Shown: positions 21,236 through 31,776 of the stretch, one piece after another | How positions within the stretch are numbered: the first letter of the stretch is position 1 | Layout of the letters: each line of letters opens with the position of its first letter | Assembly: GCA_043228905.1 (NCBI GenBank) | Contig: JBHGNT010000001.1 | Location: forward strand, 186,001 to 250,000 | DNA length: 64,000 nt | From: Azolla caroliniana | Lineage: Eukaryota; Polypodiophyta | Direction of reading: 5' to 3' | Notes under the pieces: model-generated | Database searches by the model: none | What the model was told of the DNA's origin: nothing | Seen by the model: only the letters and a program-made list of their open reading frames with translations | Program-made: the position numbers and the translations under genes

Positions 21236-21699
21236 CCGCTCCTCACTGCCCTCCGGTAACGGTGTCGCGACTGGCCTCACCTTCCGGTTCACAGTCTTGT
21301 ATTTCGTATCCACGCGGGCCGTCCGATCCGACCCGATCCTTTCCCCGAAGTCAGCGATGACTTCGTACATTCCCATTGACCCTACCGGAACGGTACAGTC
21401 TTCCCTAAGATCTTCACCGATTACCTTTCGTAGTTCGCCCAAGGTGTCGTCAAAAGAGACCGCCTCCACGGCGCCGCTGATGTCCTCGTCGGGGAAGAGG
21501 ACTCTGCATACCTTGAGCCGCTCCTCCGCTCACTTCCTCTCCCGGCCGCTGATGCCGGTTATAGTACAACCTTCGTTGTCGAAGAACCAAAACTTCCTAC
21601 CCATGGTACAAGTCTTCTTCCGTACTATACATTTGTGGGGTTGTTCCCGGGAGTCCGGACTATCGCGGCCCCACGCCTTGATAGCCCTCTCTAAAAATC
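21236..21699 (-). pseudogene. Element A pol, N-terminal linker only
   Basis: The - strand continues from the protease in the -1 frame (LERAIKAWGRDS) through the poorly conserved linker before RT: MEAVSFDDTLGELRKVIGED, then VNRKVRPVATPLPEGSEER, where the LTR of element B begins. The reverse transcriptase that should follow is absent: A resumes on the far side of B only at the end of RNase H (8485). Confidence 0.7.
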
Positions 21700-23688
21700 C
21701 CCTCGGGTTTCGCTGCCGAGGGCCTCGCGATTACGCTCGTGGTTTGGTCGCACCGTTAGGAACTGGACCGAGTGACGCTCGTCCTGGCTCTTGACTCTTG
21801 CATAGGCTGAACCGTTGTCCAGCACCTTGGTCTCCATCCGTGCTGCCGTGATATATGCCTCTCCTAGTATAACCAGATGCGAGGACGTCTCCTGCACGAA
21901 GAAGTGCTGGTCGATCTCGACATCGCCGATTTTCACCCGTACGTTCGGACAAGCCCCATGTAGTTCTTCTGTGGCACGCGTCGCTACCCGTATCTTCCAG
22001 CCATGCTTGGTGTTGATCGGCCATTTACCCTTCTTGTAGAAATCCCTGGACATGAGGTTGATTTCGGATCCATGGTCTACCAACGCCACCACCGGTTCCA
22101 GAACAGGGGTTTCCATAGTCGCCCTGGCCCAATGCAGCGTCGTGTAGTGGCTTCCCGCCAGCTCATCTTCCAAGGCTCCGTCTTCCAGGTGCGTGGTCCG
22201 CACTTCCACCGGCTTCTCCTGTTCCGGCTCCGTCGAGAGCCTCTTCCGCTTCACCAAGTCTACGATAGAGTCGTGGAACTCCCTCTTGGCGATTCCTAGC
22301 ACCTCCCGCAACGACAACTCCACTTTACTGTCGAGGATTCGCTCTTCAAGGACCTTCCGTAGGTCCGTTGCTCTCTCGATTTCGGTGCTCAACCGAAACC
22401 CCGCCTACTTCATCCCATCCGGCACGCCTGGGTTGCCGGCACCGGTCGGTTTCGGTCCGAACCAGGTCTCATACCTCGGGGGCCCAACCCCTCCGGCCTT
22501 TCCTGCCCGTTTGTCCTCCACCAGAACTTCGTAGTTCTGGCAAGCGGCTTCTATGAAGCCCGTTTTCTCTTCGACCGGATCATCCCAACTGGTGACCTCC
22601 TGGATCCGCTGTTCCGCGCGGTCCACCTCTTCCTTCCTCAGCCGAACTCCGGAGAGGCCTTCTAGCACTAGCGGCCAGAATCCGGAGTCCTTCGCCTTCC
22701 CGCCGACACAGAGTAGTTAACGGCTTCGATGTGCCATGCCGCGGCCTCTTCCATCAACCTCTTCATGCCGCCACGCCCCGTATTCAGTTCCAGGGCTCTC
22801 CGGGTCTCGCTCGCGTGCACCCGCCCGTTCTAGAGGTACACCACGTTGGTCCTGAGCGCGTCGGCGAAATCCACGCAATCCTTCCAAATGTGACCGATCG
22901 CGTCACACCACATGCACCACTGCCCAGCCGGCGGCCTCTGGTCGCGAGGTTGTTCACCGCTGTCTCTCTGGGCCTGTGCGATCTGCAGGTCGCGCACCAT
23001 CTGTGTTAGCTCCTCCAGAGCCGCTCCTTCGGATGGGCCTCTGACCGCGTCGTTCGATGCCGACCCCGACTCCGGCCAGATCAAGTCTCTTCCTTCCTCC
23101 CAACCGGCACCGAAACCGGCTCCTCGAGCCTCCTCCCCGGGACCGGCCCCGACCCCGACGTGCTTCCGTCACTCCAATCACGTTGTTTGTCGAAACGGCT
23201 GCAGACCCGTTTTACCACGGCCCAGTTCGTCGTGAGCCCTTCGTCCGTTTCCAATAGGGGACCCACCTTTTCCCTGTCAAGCGCATCCACCGACTTGACA
23301 AACAACAGTACTCGACTTGTTTCGAGCACCGTCCGGTCCAGCATCGACAGCCGCGCGAACCGTTTTTCGAACTCCTGGAGGAGCACCAACGTGTTCCTCT
23401 CTTTTCCGGCCAAGTTTGGCATCCGGCCAGCACCTCGAGCACCTCCGCATGGATGCCCAACGTCACCACCCGAGGGAATCCGGACAGCCGCCTGTCCTCC
23501 TGGTAAGCCTCCAAATAACTTGTGGCGTCTTTCCCTCCGAAACGGCATATACAGCCGATGATCGATTCAATGGCTCTGTCGAGGGTACCCGTTCCCTCAC
23601 GAGCACTCACCAGCCGGTCGACGGCCACCGCCATTGCCTCTGCTAGCTCCGATCCCCTCATCTTTCGACTCCTTTGCCGCCCTTTCAC
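21691..23688 (-). pseudogene. Element A gag-protease
   Basis: Gag starts at 23688 region (MRGSELAEAMAVAVDRLVSA) and is broken by frame changes near 23480 and 23080 and by stops. A zinc knuckle is at about 22880-22925 (CMWCDAIGHIWKDC, C-x2-C-x4-H-x4-C). The linker and protease are open from 22392 to 21691: VVALVDHGSEINLMS (Asp-His-Gly at 22069-22077), then SSHLVILGEAYI. It ends GAT TTT TAG, with pol continuing at -1, the same junction as in element B. Compared with element C's gag, a ~100-bp part of the capsid region is missing. Confidence 0.7.
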
Positions 23689-23701
23689 GTCGGGTTCACC
23701 A
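23683..23701 (-). other. Primer-binding-type site of element A
   Basis: TGGTGAACCCGACGTGAAA on the - strand, 4 nt from the 5' LTR, identical to the site of element B. In element C only a remnant (GACGTGAAA at 29548-29556) is left. Confidence 0.6.
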
Positions 23702-23705
23702 AATA

Positions 23706-24346
23706 TGTCGCGTTGTTACGCACGTTCGTGTAGAAAGGGGCGGGACCACGGGGGTCTTGGACCGAGGAGCGATAGAGAGAGAGACAGAGAGAGAGAGAGA
23801 TTCACCGACACGTAGAAGCGAGAAAGAGAGATATAGAACGTAACGCTTAATTATTATGGCAATAGATTACAAACTCTGACAGTTACAACCGACAAAGCGG
23901 CGACGAACCCGACACGGGGACCCTACTCACGCACACCGACGACAGTCACACGACTCAAAGAAACAGGAGGGGGAAAGGGAGCGACCCTACTGGAAGCACA
24001 CGGGTTCTCCACGAAGCAAAGGCAACGACCTCCCGACACCCGCAGAGAGCGACGATTCGAGATGAAGAGAGAGAGCTCTGCCTTTCGTTCTGCAGCAACC
24101 TCCTCTCCTCCCAACGCGCGATATTTCCTTTTCTCTTGTCCTCTTCCCTTTATTCGATGTCCCTCTGCCCCCCCGTCTGACAGAGATACGCACAATCCCC
24201 TGATAAATGTGTGCCACTTCGTATTTTCACCCACCGATCCGTTTATGAATCAGGTACAAAATATCAAGTTACGCGTCCATCCGTGTAAGAGCCGGTTCAC
24301 GCACCTTTCTCTCCGATTCCGCCTATGGCCGGTTTTCTTCACGACA
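23706..24346 (-). repeat. 5' LTR of element A
   Basis: 641 bp, TGTCGCGTTG...TTCACGACA, with a longer GA run than the 3' LTR at 5651-6275 and about 5% base differences by eye. Confidence 0.8.
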
Positions 24347-27300
24347 TCCTTGATCTTCTTCGGTCTCAACCAGTGTGTTCGGTCGAACCGGCCCTTGTTC
24401 CTTTCGCGCGTCGTACACAGCTTCGCCATCGCTTGCTCCACGTCCTGCGGTCGTCGATCGAGCTGCCGAATCCGCGCCGCCAGCAACTCTTCCCGGTTCA
24501 TCTCGTCCTTCCAATCCACTGCGACCCACGAAGTTATCGTCCGTGCCATCGGCATAATCGACTTTTGCCCATACATTAACTCCGCCAGCATGAACCCTGT
24601 CACCGAACTGTGCGTAGTCCGGTCTGCCCACATCGCGTGGGGTAGAAGCCGCGGCCAATTCCCGACCTGCCCTTCACACGCTCGTACCAAAGCCTTCATG
24701 ATCGGTCCATGTCCGTGTTCTACCTTCCCGTTCGCCTCCGGATTGTACGCCGTAGTGAGGGAGAACTTGACCCCTAATCGGTCGAACAACTCCTTAGCTT
24801 CCTGCGCGTCCAACTCTCCCTGGTCCGCCACGATTTTCCCTATGCATCCGTACCGACACACTACCTCTTCGATCAGGAACCGGCACACCGCCGCAATCGT
24901 CTTGTTCGTCAGCACGCGGCCTTCCACTTGGTTCGTTAAATCTTCTCGCGCAAGCACTAGATACCGCATCTACCCTATCCCCATTGGCATTGTCACTAAG
25001 TCCACCATCAATTTGAAGTGGATGGTCGGCGGGTAGGTTGGGTGCAGCTCGTCTCGATGCCGGATCGCGGAGTGCATCTGACAGTTTTCACACATCGTCA
25101 CGAATTGGTAAACATCCTGGTACAGCCCCGACCACCAATACTTCTCTTTCAGTTTCTCAAACGTGGCCCAGGTCCCGCGGTGTCCGGCCCAAGGACTCTC
25201 GTGGTACGTCGTTAACAACTTGTCCTGCTCGTCCTCTCTTGCCACTACGCGGAGCGGAACGTCACCTCGCTTCTTTGGGAGCGTCCATATGTTCTCGTCC
25301 CGTAGGAAGAACCGGTAAGCTTTCTTTCGGATCTGGTTAGCCTCTTCCTTTGTCCACATTGTGTCCGGTGTCATTGTCTTCAGGAACCTACCGATGTGGA
25401 GCCACTCCCCGTCGTACTCGCCTTCGCGGAATTCGTGAAGCGCCGGAGGTCTCCTTTCCCTCGTTATGTATGCCGTCTCGAAGAAGTCTACGCCGACTTC
25501 CTCGTCCTTCGAAACCATGTCGTCCTCGTCGTTGACCCGCGCTCTCGAAAGCATGTCGGCCATGGCGTTGTCCTTCCCGGAGATGTGCTAGGTCCGGAGT
25601 CGTGCATCCGAAAATCATACTGATAATTGGTAGGCAATCCATCTCAACTATTACCTCCGTCCCTATAAGATAATCTTTGTCAGCCTTAACCGCCGAAACG
25701 ATACCCCATAGTTCACGCTTAACTTGGGTGTACCCTCGTTGTCGCTCACTGAGAACCTTCGCCCCGAACCAGATCGGGAACCGTGCGCCGCTCTCGTCCT
25801 CCTGATTGATCACCAATCCGATCCCGGTCGGGCTTGTGTCAACGGTTACGTAGATGGGGATCTCCTTGCCATAAACCGCCTTCCTGAGAGCTGGTGCTGC
25901 GGTAAGTGCCTCCTTCAGTCTTTGGACCGACTCCGTATGCTCCTTGCCCCAATCAAATTTGTACCCCTTTTTTAGCAACCCGTAAAGTGGTTCTGCAACG
26001 TGTGCGTAGTGCAGAATCCAAATGTGGTAGAACGCGCACGCACCCAGGAACCTCTGCACCTTGGTAACCGACTTGCACTCTTCCTTCATTGTGGAGATGG
26101 CTTCTATCTTTGTCGGAGACAGTTTCCGGTCGTAGGGCCCGCACAGGTGACCAACCACTAGGATCTCCGATTGGCCGAACGTCGATTTCTCTTCGGAAAA
26201 GGTGAGTTGCGCGTCCTCCAGCCTTTGCAGCACCTTCTCGCAATCATCAATGTGGTCCGCGACGAACCTCCAACATCCGTCCGGCCCAACTGCCTCGTCC
26301 TTACCCTCCACCGGACATCCTTTGATCAGGATGTCGTCCAGGAATGGCATGGTGATGTCCGAGATGCAGTCCCTCAACACTTTGTTCATCGAGTTCACCA
26401 TGTGCACCACCGAGTTTGTCCTTCCTTGCGGCAAGGTACACATCCGCACTAAGCTGAGAGGGGTTCACATTGTCGTGATATCCCTGCTCTCCACGGCTAG
26501 TTGGAACTGATCATACCCCGAGTACAGATCACCGACCGAATTGATTGACCTTCCGGCGAAGGCATCCGCGAACTCGTCTATCATTGGTCTGATACCTGCA
26601 TTGCGAATGGTCACCTTGTTGAACGGTTGCAGGTCCTAAATGAAGCGCAGCGTGCCGTTCTTCTTCGGTATGGTAAACCACCAATTCGAGTATGGGGCGC
26701 TCGACGGTTCGAGGATGCCCATCTCCACTTTCTGCTTCAGTAGCTCCATCAACTTTGGGATGTGAGCTCTGGGTACCGGAATCGGCTTGAGATTCCACAG
26801 CACATGCGACACCGTGAATATCACCATCGGCTCCACGATGGTCGGGTCTACGCACCCGATCTCCTCCGGCGAGAATGCGAAGGCTTTCTCGTGCCTTCCG
26901 AGCATCCTTTGAAACCGGTCCTCCTCCGCCAGCAGTAGAAACCCACCCCCACCGACCTTGAGCTCCCGTAGCGTTATGTGCTGAATCGGTGCCCTACGCC
27001 GACCGGTTGTCATAAACTTGGGTCGGACGCAACCCCTTTTATCCGCTCTCCGCTGCCCTCGGGCAAGGGTGCCGCGACTGGCCTCAACTTCCGGTCCACA
27101 ATCTTGTACTTGGTATCCATGCGGGTCGTCCGACCGAACCGGACCCTTTCCCCGAAGTAAGCGATGACTTCGTACATTTCTACCGAACTAACCGGAACTG
27201 CCCGGTCTTTACTAAGGCCTCCTTCGACAACCTCGCATAATTCCCCCAAGGTGTTATCGAAGGAGACCGCTTCCACGGCACTACCAATCTCTTCGCCGGG

Positions 27301-27513
27301 GCCGAGGACCCCGAGCGCCCTGAGTCTTTCTTCCGCCCTCTTCCTTTCCTGGCCACTGATGTCGGCTCTATTATCGGAGAACCAAAATTTTCTACCTGTG
27401 GTACACGTGTGGGGTTCTTCCGAGGTGTCTGGACTATCGCGGCCCCACGCCTTGATAGCCCTCTCTAATATCCCCTCGGCTCTCGCCGTCGAGGGTCTCA
27501 CGGTTACGCTCAT
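24347..27513 (-). pseudogene. Element C pol (RT, RNase H, integrase), broken
   Basis: On the - strand: linker (AWGRDSPDTSEEP), RT start (ILEPSSAPYSNWWFTIPKKN), a break near 26640-26450, then RMCTLPQGRTNSVVHMVNSM and MPFLDDILIKG (FLDD at 26333-26344), FLGACAFYHIWILHYAHVAE, RNase H (PIYVTVDTSPTGIG), a deletion near 25590 removing the segment before AMADMLSRARV, the integrase zinc domain (HESPWAGHRG..CENCQMHS) and core (IVADQGELDAQEAKELFDRL, SLTTAYNPEANGKVEHGHGP). Element A's LTR cuts it at LRPKKIK (24347). Several frame shifts and a TAG are present, so no product is expected. Confidence 0.75.
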
Positions 27514-29531
27514 GGTTCGGCCTCACCGTCAAAAATTGAATGGAGCGTTGTCCGTCCTGGATCTTCACGCGCGCGTACGCCGATCCATTGTCAAACACCT
27601 TCGTTTCCATCCTTGCCGCCGTAATGTATGGCTCGCCGAGTATCACCGGGTGCGAGGAGGTCTCCTGCACAAAGAAGTGTTGATCTATTTCAACGTCGTC
27701 GATCTTTGCGCGTACATTCGGGCACGCACCATGCAGCTCCTCCGGAACGCGTGTCGTCGTGCGTATCTTCCACTCGTGCTTGGTGTTGATTGGCCACATC
27801 CCCTTTTTGTAGAAGTCCATGGACATCATGTTGATCTCTGAGCCGTGGTCTATCAATGCCACCACCGGCTCCTGCATGTCCCCAACCCGGACAGGGGTCT
27901 CTGTAGTGGTCCTTGCCCAATGCGGCTTCGCGTAGTAGCTGTCTGTCAACTCATCCTCTAGGGCCGTGTCTTCTAGGTGCGTCATCCACTTCACCAAGTC
28001 CACAATGGAGTCGTGGAACTCCTTCTTGGCGATTCCGAGCACCTCCCTCAGCAACAACTCCACCTTGTTGGCAAGAATCCGCTCCTCGAGGACCTTCCGC
28101 AAGTCCGTTGACCTCTCAATCTCCGTGCTCAGCAAGTAACCGACCCTTTCCGTTAAATCCGGCACCCCGGTGTTGCCAGCATCATTATGCTTTGGTCTGA
28201 ACCGAGTCTCGTACCGTTGTGAGGGATCGGCGCCCCCAACCCTTCTCGCACACTTGTCTTCTACTAGAACCTCGTAGTTTTGGCATGCGGCTTCAACCGG
28301 ATCGTCCCATCCGGTGACCTCCCGGATCCATTGTTCCACGTGGTCCGCCTCCTTCTTTCGGCGTACCTCGGAGAGGCCTTCTAGCACCAGCGACCAGAAT
28401 CCAGAGTCTTTCGCCTTCCATTCCTCGTCGCCCCCGACCCGGATACCCGTCGACGCGGAGTAGTGGACGGCCTCTGCATGTTGTGTTGCGGCTTCTTCCA
28501 TCAAACGCTTCATCCCGTCACGCCCGGTGTTCAACTCTAGGGCTTTCCGCGTGTCGTCGGCATGCACCCGCCCATTCCAGAGCTACACCACGTTTGCCCG
28601 GAGTGCCTATGCGAAATCCGCGCATTCTTTCCGGATGTGACCGACTGCATCACACCACATGCATCGTTGCCCCGTCAACGGCCTCCGGTCACGAGGTTGA
28701 TCGTCGTTGTCCCTCCATGCTTGTGTGGTCTGGAGGTCGCGCACCATTTGCGTCAGCTCTTCCAAAGCCGCTCCTCCAAAAGAGCCTTGGACCACTACGT
28801 TCGAGGTTGGGCCTGTCTCGAACCAATTCCGAGTCTCTTCCTTCCTAGCCGGCACCGATACCGGCTCCTCAAGCTTCCTCGCCAGGACCGGCCCCGACGC
28901 CGTCGAGCCCTCATCGCTCCACTCATGCCACTTGTCAAAGAGGGCGCAGACCCCTTTGACCACAACCCAGTCAGTCGTGAGGCCGTTATCCGTCTCCAAT
29001 AGGAGAGCCACCTTCTCCCGATCCAGCGTGTGCACGGAACTTGACGAACAGCAAGACCCTACTCGTGTCGAGCATGGTCCAATCTAGCGTTGACAGCCTA
29101 GCGAATCGTTGTTCGAATTCCTGGAGGAGCACCGACGCGTTCCTCCCCTTTCTAGGGTTCTCAACCCAAGCCATGAAGTCCCGCTTCGACAACCAAAGTG
29201 AATTGTCGTACCCGTACTTCTCGAGGAGCCGCCCCTCGAGCTCCACCCAAGCCTGGCATCCTGCCCGCACCTCGAGCACCTCCGCGTGGATGCTCGGCGT
29301 CACTACTCGAGGGAACCCGGACAGTCGCCTGTCCTCCAGGATGTCCCTCATTATCATTTTGGCCCGATAGGCCTCCAAATAGCTCGTGGCATTCTTCCCA
29401 CCGAATTGGCCTATGGTGCCGACAATCGATTCTACGACCCTATCAAGGGCACTCATTCCCTCACGAGCACTCACTAGCCGGTCGACGGCTACTACCATAG
29501 CTTCTACAATCTCGGATCCCCTCATCTTCAA
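27434..29531 (-). pseudogene. Element C gag-protease
   Basis: Gag starts at about 29529 (MRGSEIVEAMVVAVDRLVSA); capsid-like residues include SWFPRVV-type SGFPRVVTPSIHAEVLE and LLQEFEQRFARLSTLDW. A frame shift near 29030 leads to the knuckle CMWCDAVGHIRKEC (about 28625-28665). Two in-frame TAG codons follow (28607-28609 and about 28580). The protease reads VVALIDHGSEINMMS (Asp-His-Gly at 27842-27850) and SHPVILGEPYI. At the pro/pol junction the T run seen in A and B has lost a base (GATATTAG), so here the frames overlap differently. Confidence 0.75.
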
Positions 29532-29559
29532 CTCCTTTGCCGCCTTCTTTCACGTCAGA

Positions 29560-30179
29560 TGTCGTGTTGTTACGCTCTCGCGTGTGGAATGAGGCGGGAC
29601 CGCGGGGGCCCTTAACCAAGGAGCATGAGAAAGAAGAGGGAGAGCGATTCACAGAAACACAGGGAGAGAGAGACAGGAATAGAAGATTCCATTACTATGT
29701 CAATAACGATTATAACCGGCAACCCGGCAACAGACCCAAAACGGAGGTCCCACACACACACACGGACGACACAGAGAATGCACGGTGGAGCCTCTACTGG
29801 AAGCACACGGGCTCACGCGTAGCAGAGGTAACCGACACAAAAACATAGTGGAGAGCAACGATGGAGGAGGAGAGAGCTCAGTCCCAGTCCGGCAGCACTT
29901 CGTCCTTGCCAAAACACGATATTGTCTTATTCTTCTCCCCTCCCTTTTATAGGTCGCCGAGGAGGCCGTTACATCAAAACACATCAACTTTATTCTTTGT
30001 CCTTTCGGACAGAGATACACACCAATTCCCTAGACAATTAATACCCTTCCTAGTACATATGTACATATGTTGATCTATCCCTAGCTATGTACAATTCATA
30101 AACACACACGCACGCGCAAAAGGGGCTGGGTCACACCTCCTCCCCTTGATTCCTCCTAGGGGCAGTTTTCTCCACGACA
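29560..30179 (-). repeat. 5' LTR of element C
   Basis: 620 bp matching 4415-5034, with a - strand TATA box at about 29943-29952. Next to it the primer-binding site is partly deleted: only TTTCACGTC (29548-29556) remains of the sequence seen in A and B. Confidence 0.85.
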
Positions 30180-30245
30180 ACGTTGCACGCATATATGCAT
30201 ACATGTGTGTGTGGATGTGTGTTTGTAATATGTGTATAATATGGC
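30180..30245. repeat. TG/TA-rich simple repeat
   Basis: Short TATG/TGTG tract after element C that resembles the tract on its left side at 3815-4414, as expected if C inserted into one such tract. Confidence 0.6.
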
Positions 30246-31241
30246 GAAGTTAGTAAGTTGCCGGCTTGTGAAAGTTGATTCACTTTTCTTCTTCTGACAC
30301 TCTGCCTCATAGTGACCGCAATATCCACATTGAACAAAGTAGTTTTGTCGGCTTGGTCCAACATGATTGCTCCCCCTTCTACCTGACGCTCCTCCTCGCA
30401 TGTTCGCAACGTCTTGCCAGCAGTAGAAGTTGTACACATGGGAATGCCCTTGGTTGTGTTGGCCTAGGCCGATTCGGCCTTTTCTTCCATGGTCGCGCCC
30501 TCTTCCTCCATCCAAACTAGTATAGAGCATTTTTCCGTCTAATGTATTGCCTCTTGTTCGGACGTGATTTTCTTCAACCAGTAGCATTGACTGGAGATCG
30601 AAGAAGAAGGGAGGGTTCTCCCTTGCGACAACGACCGATCTTATTGCGCCAAATCGAGGTGTTAGGACATTGAGGCATATATGCACCATTTTATCATCGT
30701 CAATGTTGACATTGATCGACCTGAGGGAGTTGCAAAGCTCCTTGATATTCAAGGTGTAGCTACCGATTGCCATATCCCTCTGTTGGATATTGTTCAACTC
30801 TTGTCAAAGTTGAAGTTTTCGTGCGGGTGTGTTCATTGTGAATATCTTTTTGAGGTTTCCCCAAGTCTCCTTTGGCTTTTTGGCCTCTCAGATGTAGTCG
30901 AGCATATGATCATGAACGCATGATGCAAGGCAATACAACACACGACTTGCCGCTTGCTCCCATGTTGGGTTGTCGGCGTGTGTTGGGTCAGGTTGCGTTT
31001 CTTGGGCTCCCTCAATGTAACTCCAATAGCCTTGACCGACAAGGTATTGGTGCATCTTGTATTCCCAAGATCCAAAGTTGTTTCTGTCCAACTTTTCATT
31101 GGGGAGAGAGTTGTCAATCTAAGTGTTCATGATGGTCGACTTGTGATTTCTTCTTCTCTGTGATACGAACGGTGCGAGGTTGTTGCTAAGCACAACACAC
31201 ATGGATGGGCTTGGATCAAGCTACCGAACGCTTTGATACCA
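30246..31241 (-). pseudogene. Truncated Ty1/copia gag (element F)
   Basis: The - strand encodes a copia-type Gag: KLDRNNFGSWEYKMHQYLVG, then DPTHADNPTWEQAASRVLYC, KPKETWGNLKKIF, LNNIQQRDMAIGSYTLNIKE and DKMVHICLNVLTPRFGAIRS (UBN2-type region). A damaged zinc knuckle follows (CGYCGHYEAEC, three residues short between the second Cys and the His). The frame has a stop near 30800 and no pol follows; it runs into simple repeats and then element C. A primer-binding site TGGTATCAAAGC (initiator-Met tRNA type with one change) lies at 31230-31241, fixing the orientation. Confidence 0.7.
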
Positions 31242-31396
31242 TGTAAAGAATCAGGTGTGATTCAATGTAGTGGAAGTGAACTATGTGTGTGCGTTGGGGG
31301 GGGGGGGGGGGGGTGAGAGAGAGAGAGAGAGAGAGAACACAAGGTATACAAAAAATCAAGAAAACTGTATTAACATGAGAATAAATAACCAACCAG
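31242..31396 (-). repeat. Partial 5' LTR of element F
   Basis: Sequence ending TTTACA on the - strand directly abuts the primer-binding site. A poly-G run followed by (GA)n lies at about 31293-31336. The outer LTR end is uncertain; LINE coding sequence starts near 31397. Confidence 0.45.
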
Positions 31397-31776
31397 TTGC
31401 AAAGAGGAGAAGAATGTGCTCATGAGCTCTCTAACATCTACTCCCAACATGTTCAAGCCCATCTCTCCTCTCTTGATTCTTCCCTGCCTTTAGAGAACCT
31501 CACTATAGAACTCACACACGTCCTTCACTTAGCAACAATTAGTAGCTTCCCATACACGAAATACTCCAATCAAAGTAGAATAGGGTCTATGCCACAGAAT
31601 AGGTGGTATGATGAGGATTGTTATAGATAACTTAAAGTGTTGCGACATAGTGGTACTATTTCCTTAGTACATGCTCACAAAGAGATGCGCAAGATGACAT
31701 GTCGTAAAAGATGAGCTTGGGAAGCATCTCAATATTGGGAACTCTACCACATTCTCATGAGTAGGGACAACACCCT
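31397..31776 (+). pseudogene. LINE, part upstream of copia G insertion
   Basis: The + strand encodes QNRWYDEDCYR and, after stops, AWEASQYWELYHILMSRDNT, the region between endonuclease and reverse transcriptase of a plant LINE. It is interrupted at 31776 by element G (target duplication ACCCT). The reading continues at 37125 with PIEDPNTWHTYIERLYHVPN. Stops at 31628 and near 31710 show that it is dead. Confidence 0.65.

Larger units (their letters stand above)
5651..24346 (-). mobile_element. Ty3/gypsy element A, nested in C
   Basis: LTRs at 5651-6275 (625 bp) and 23706-24346 (641 bp) share TGTCGCGTTG...TTCACGACA ends and differ by roughly 5% by eye. A primer-binding-type sequence sits beside the right LTR and a polypurine tract beside the left one. 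A's own DNA is 6276-8485 and 21236-23705. There is no matching target duplication (TCCGA before, TCCTT after) and the flanking C sequence overlaps, so the present structure probably involves recombination and not one clean insertion. RT and most of RNase H are missing. Confidence 0.65.
4415..30179 (-). mobile_element. Ty3/gypsy element C, outermost of a four-level nest
   Basis: Two 620-bp LTRs (4415-5034 and 29560-30179) bound the block and read TGTCGTGTTG...CCACGACA. ACGT flanks both sides (ACGTT if the first T of the LTR is shared), which supports one original insertion. By eye the LTRs differ at about 45 of 620 positions, so C is the oldest layer. Its own sequence is 5035-5650 plus 24347-29559; the rest is elements A, B and D. 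On the - strand the order is gag, protease, RT, RNase H, integrase. All frames carry stops or shifts. It is non-autonomous now. Confidence 0.8.
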
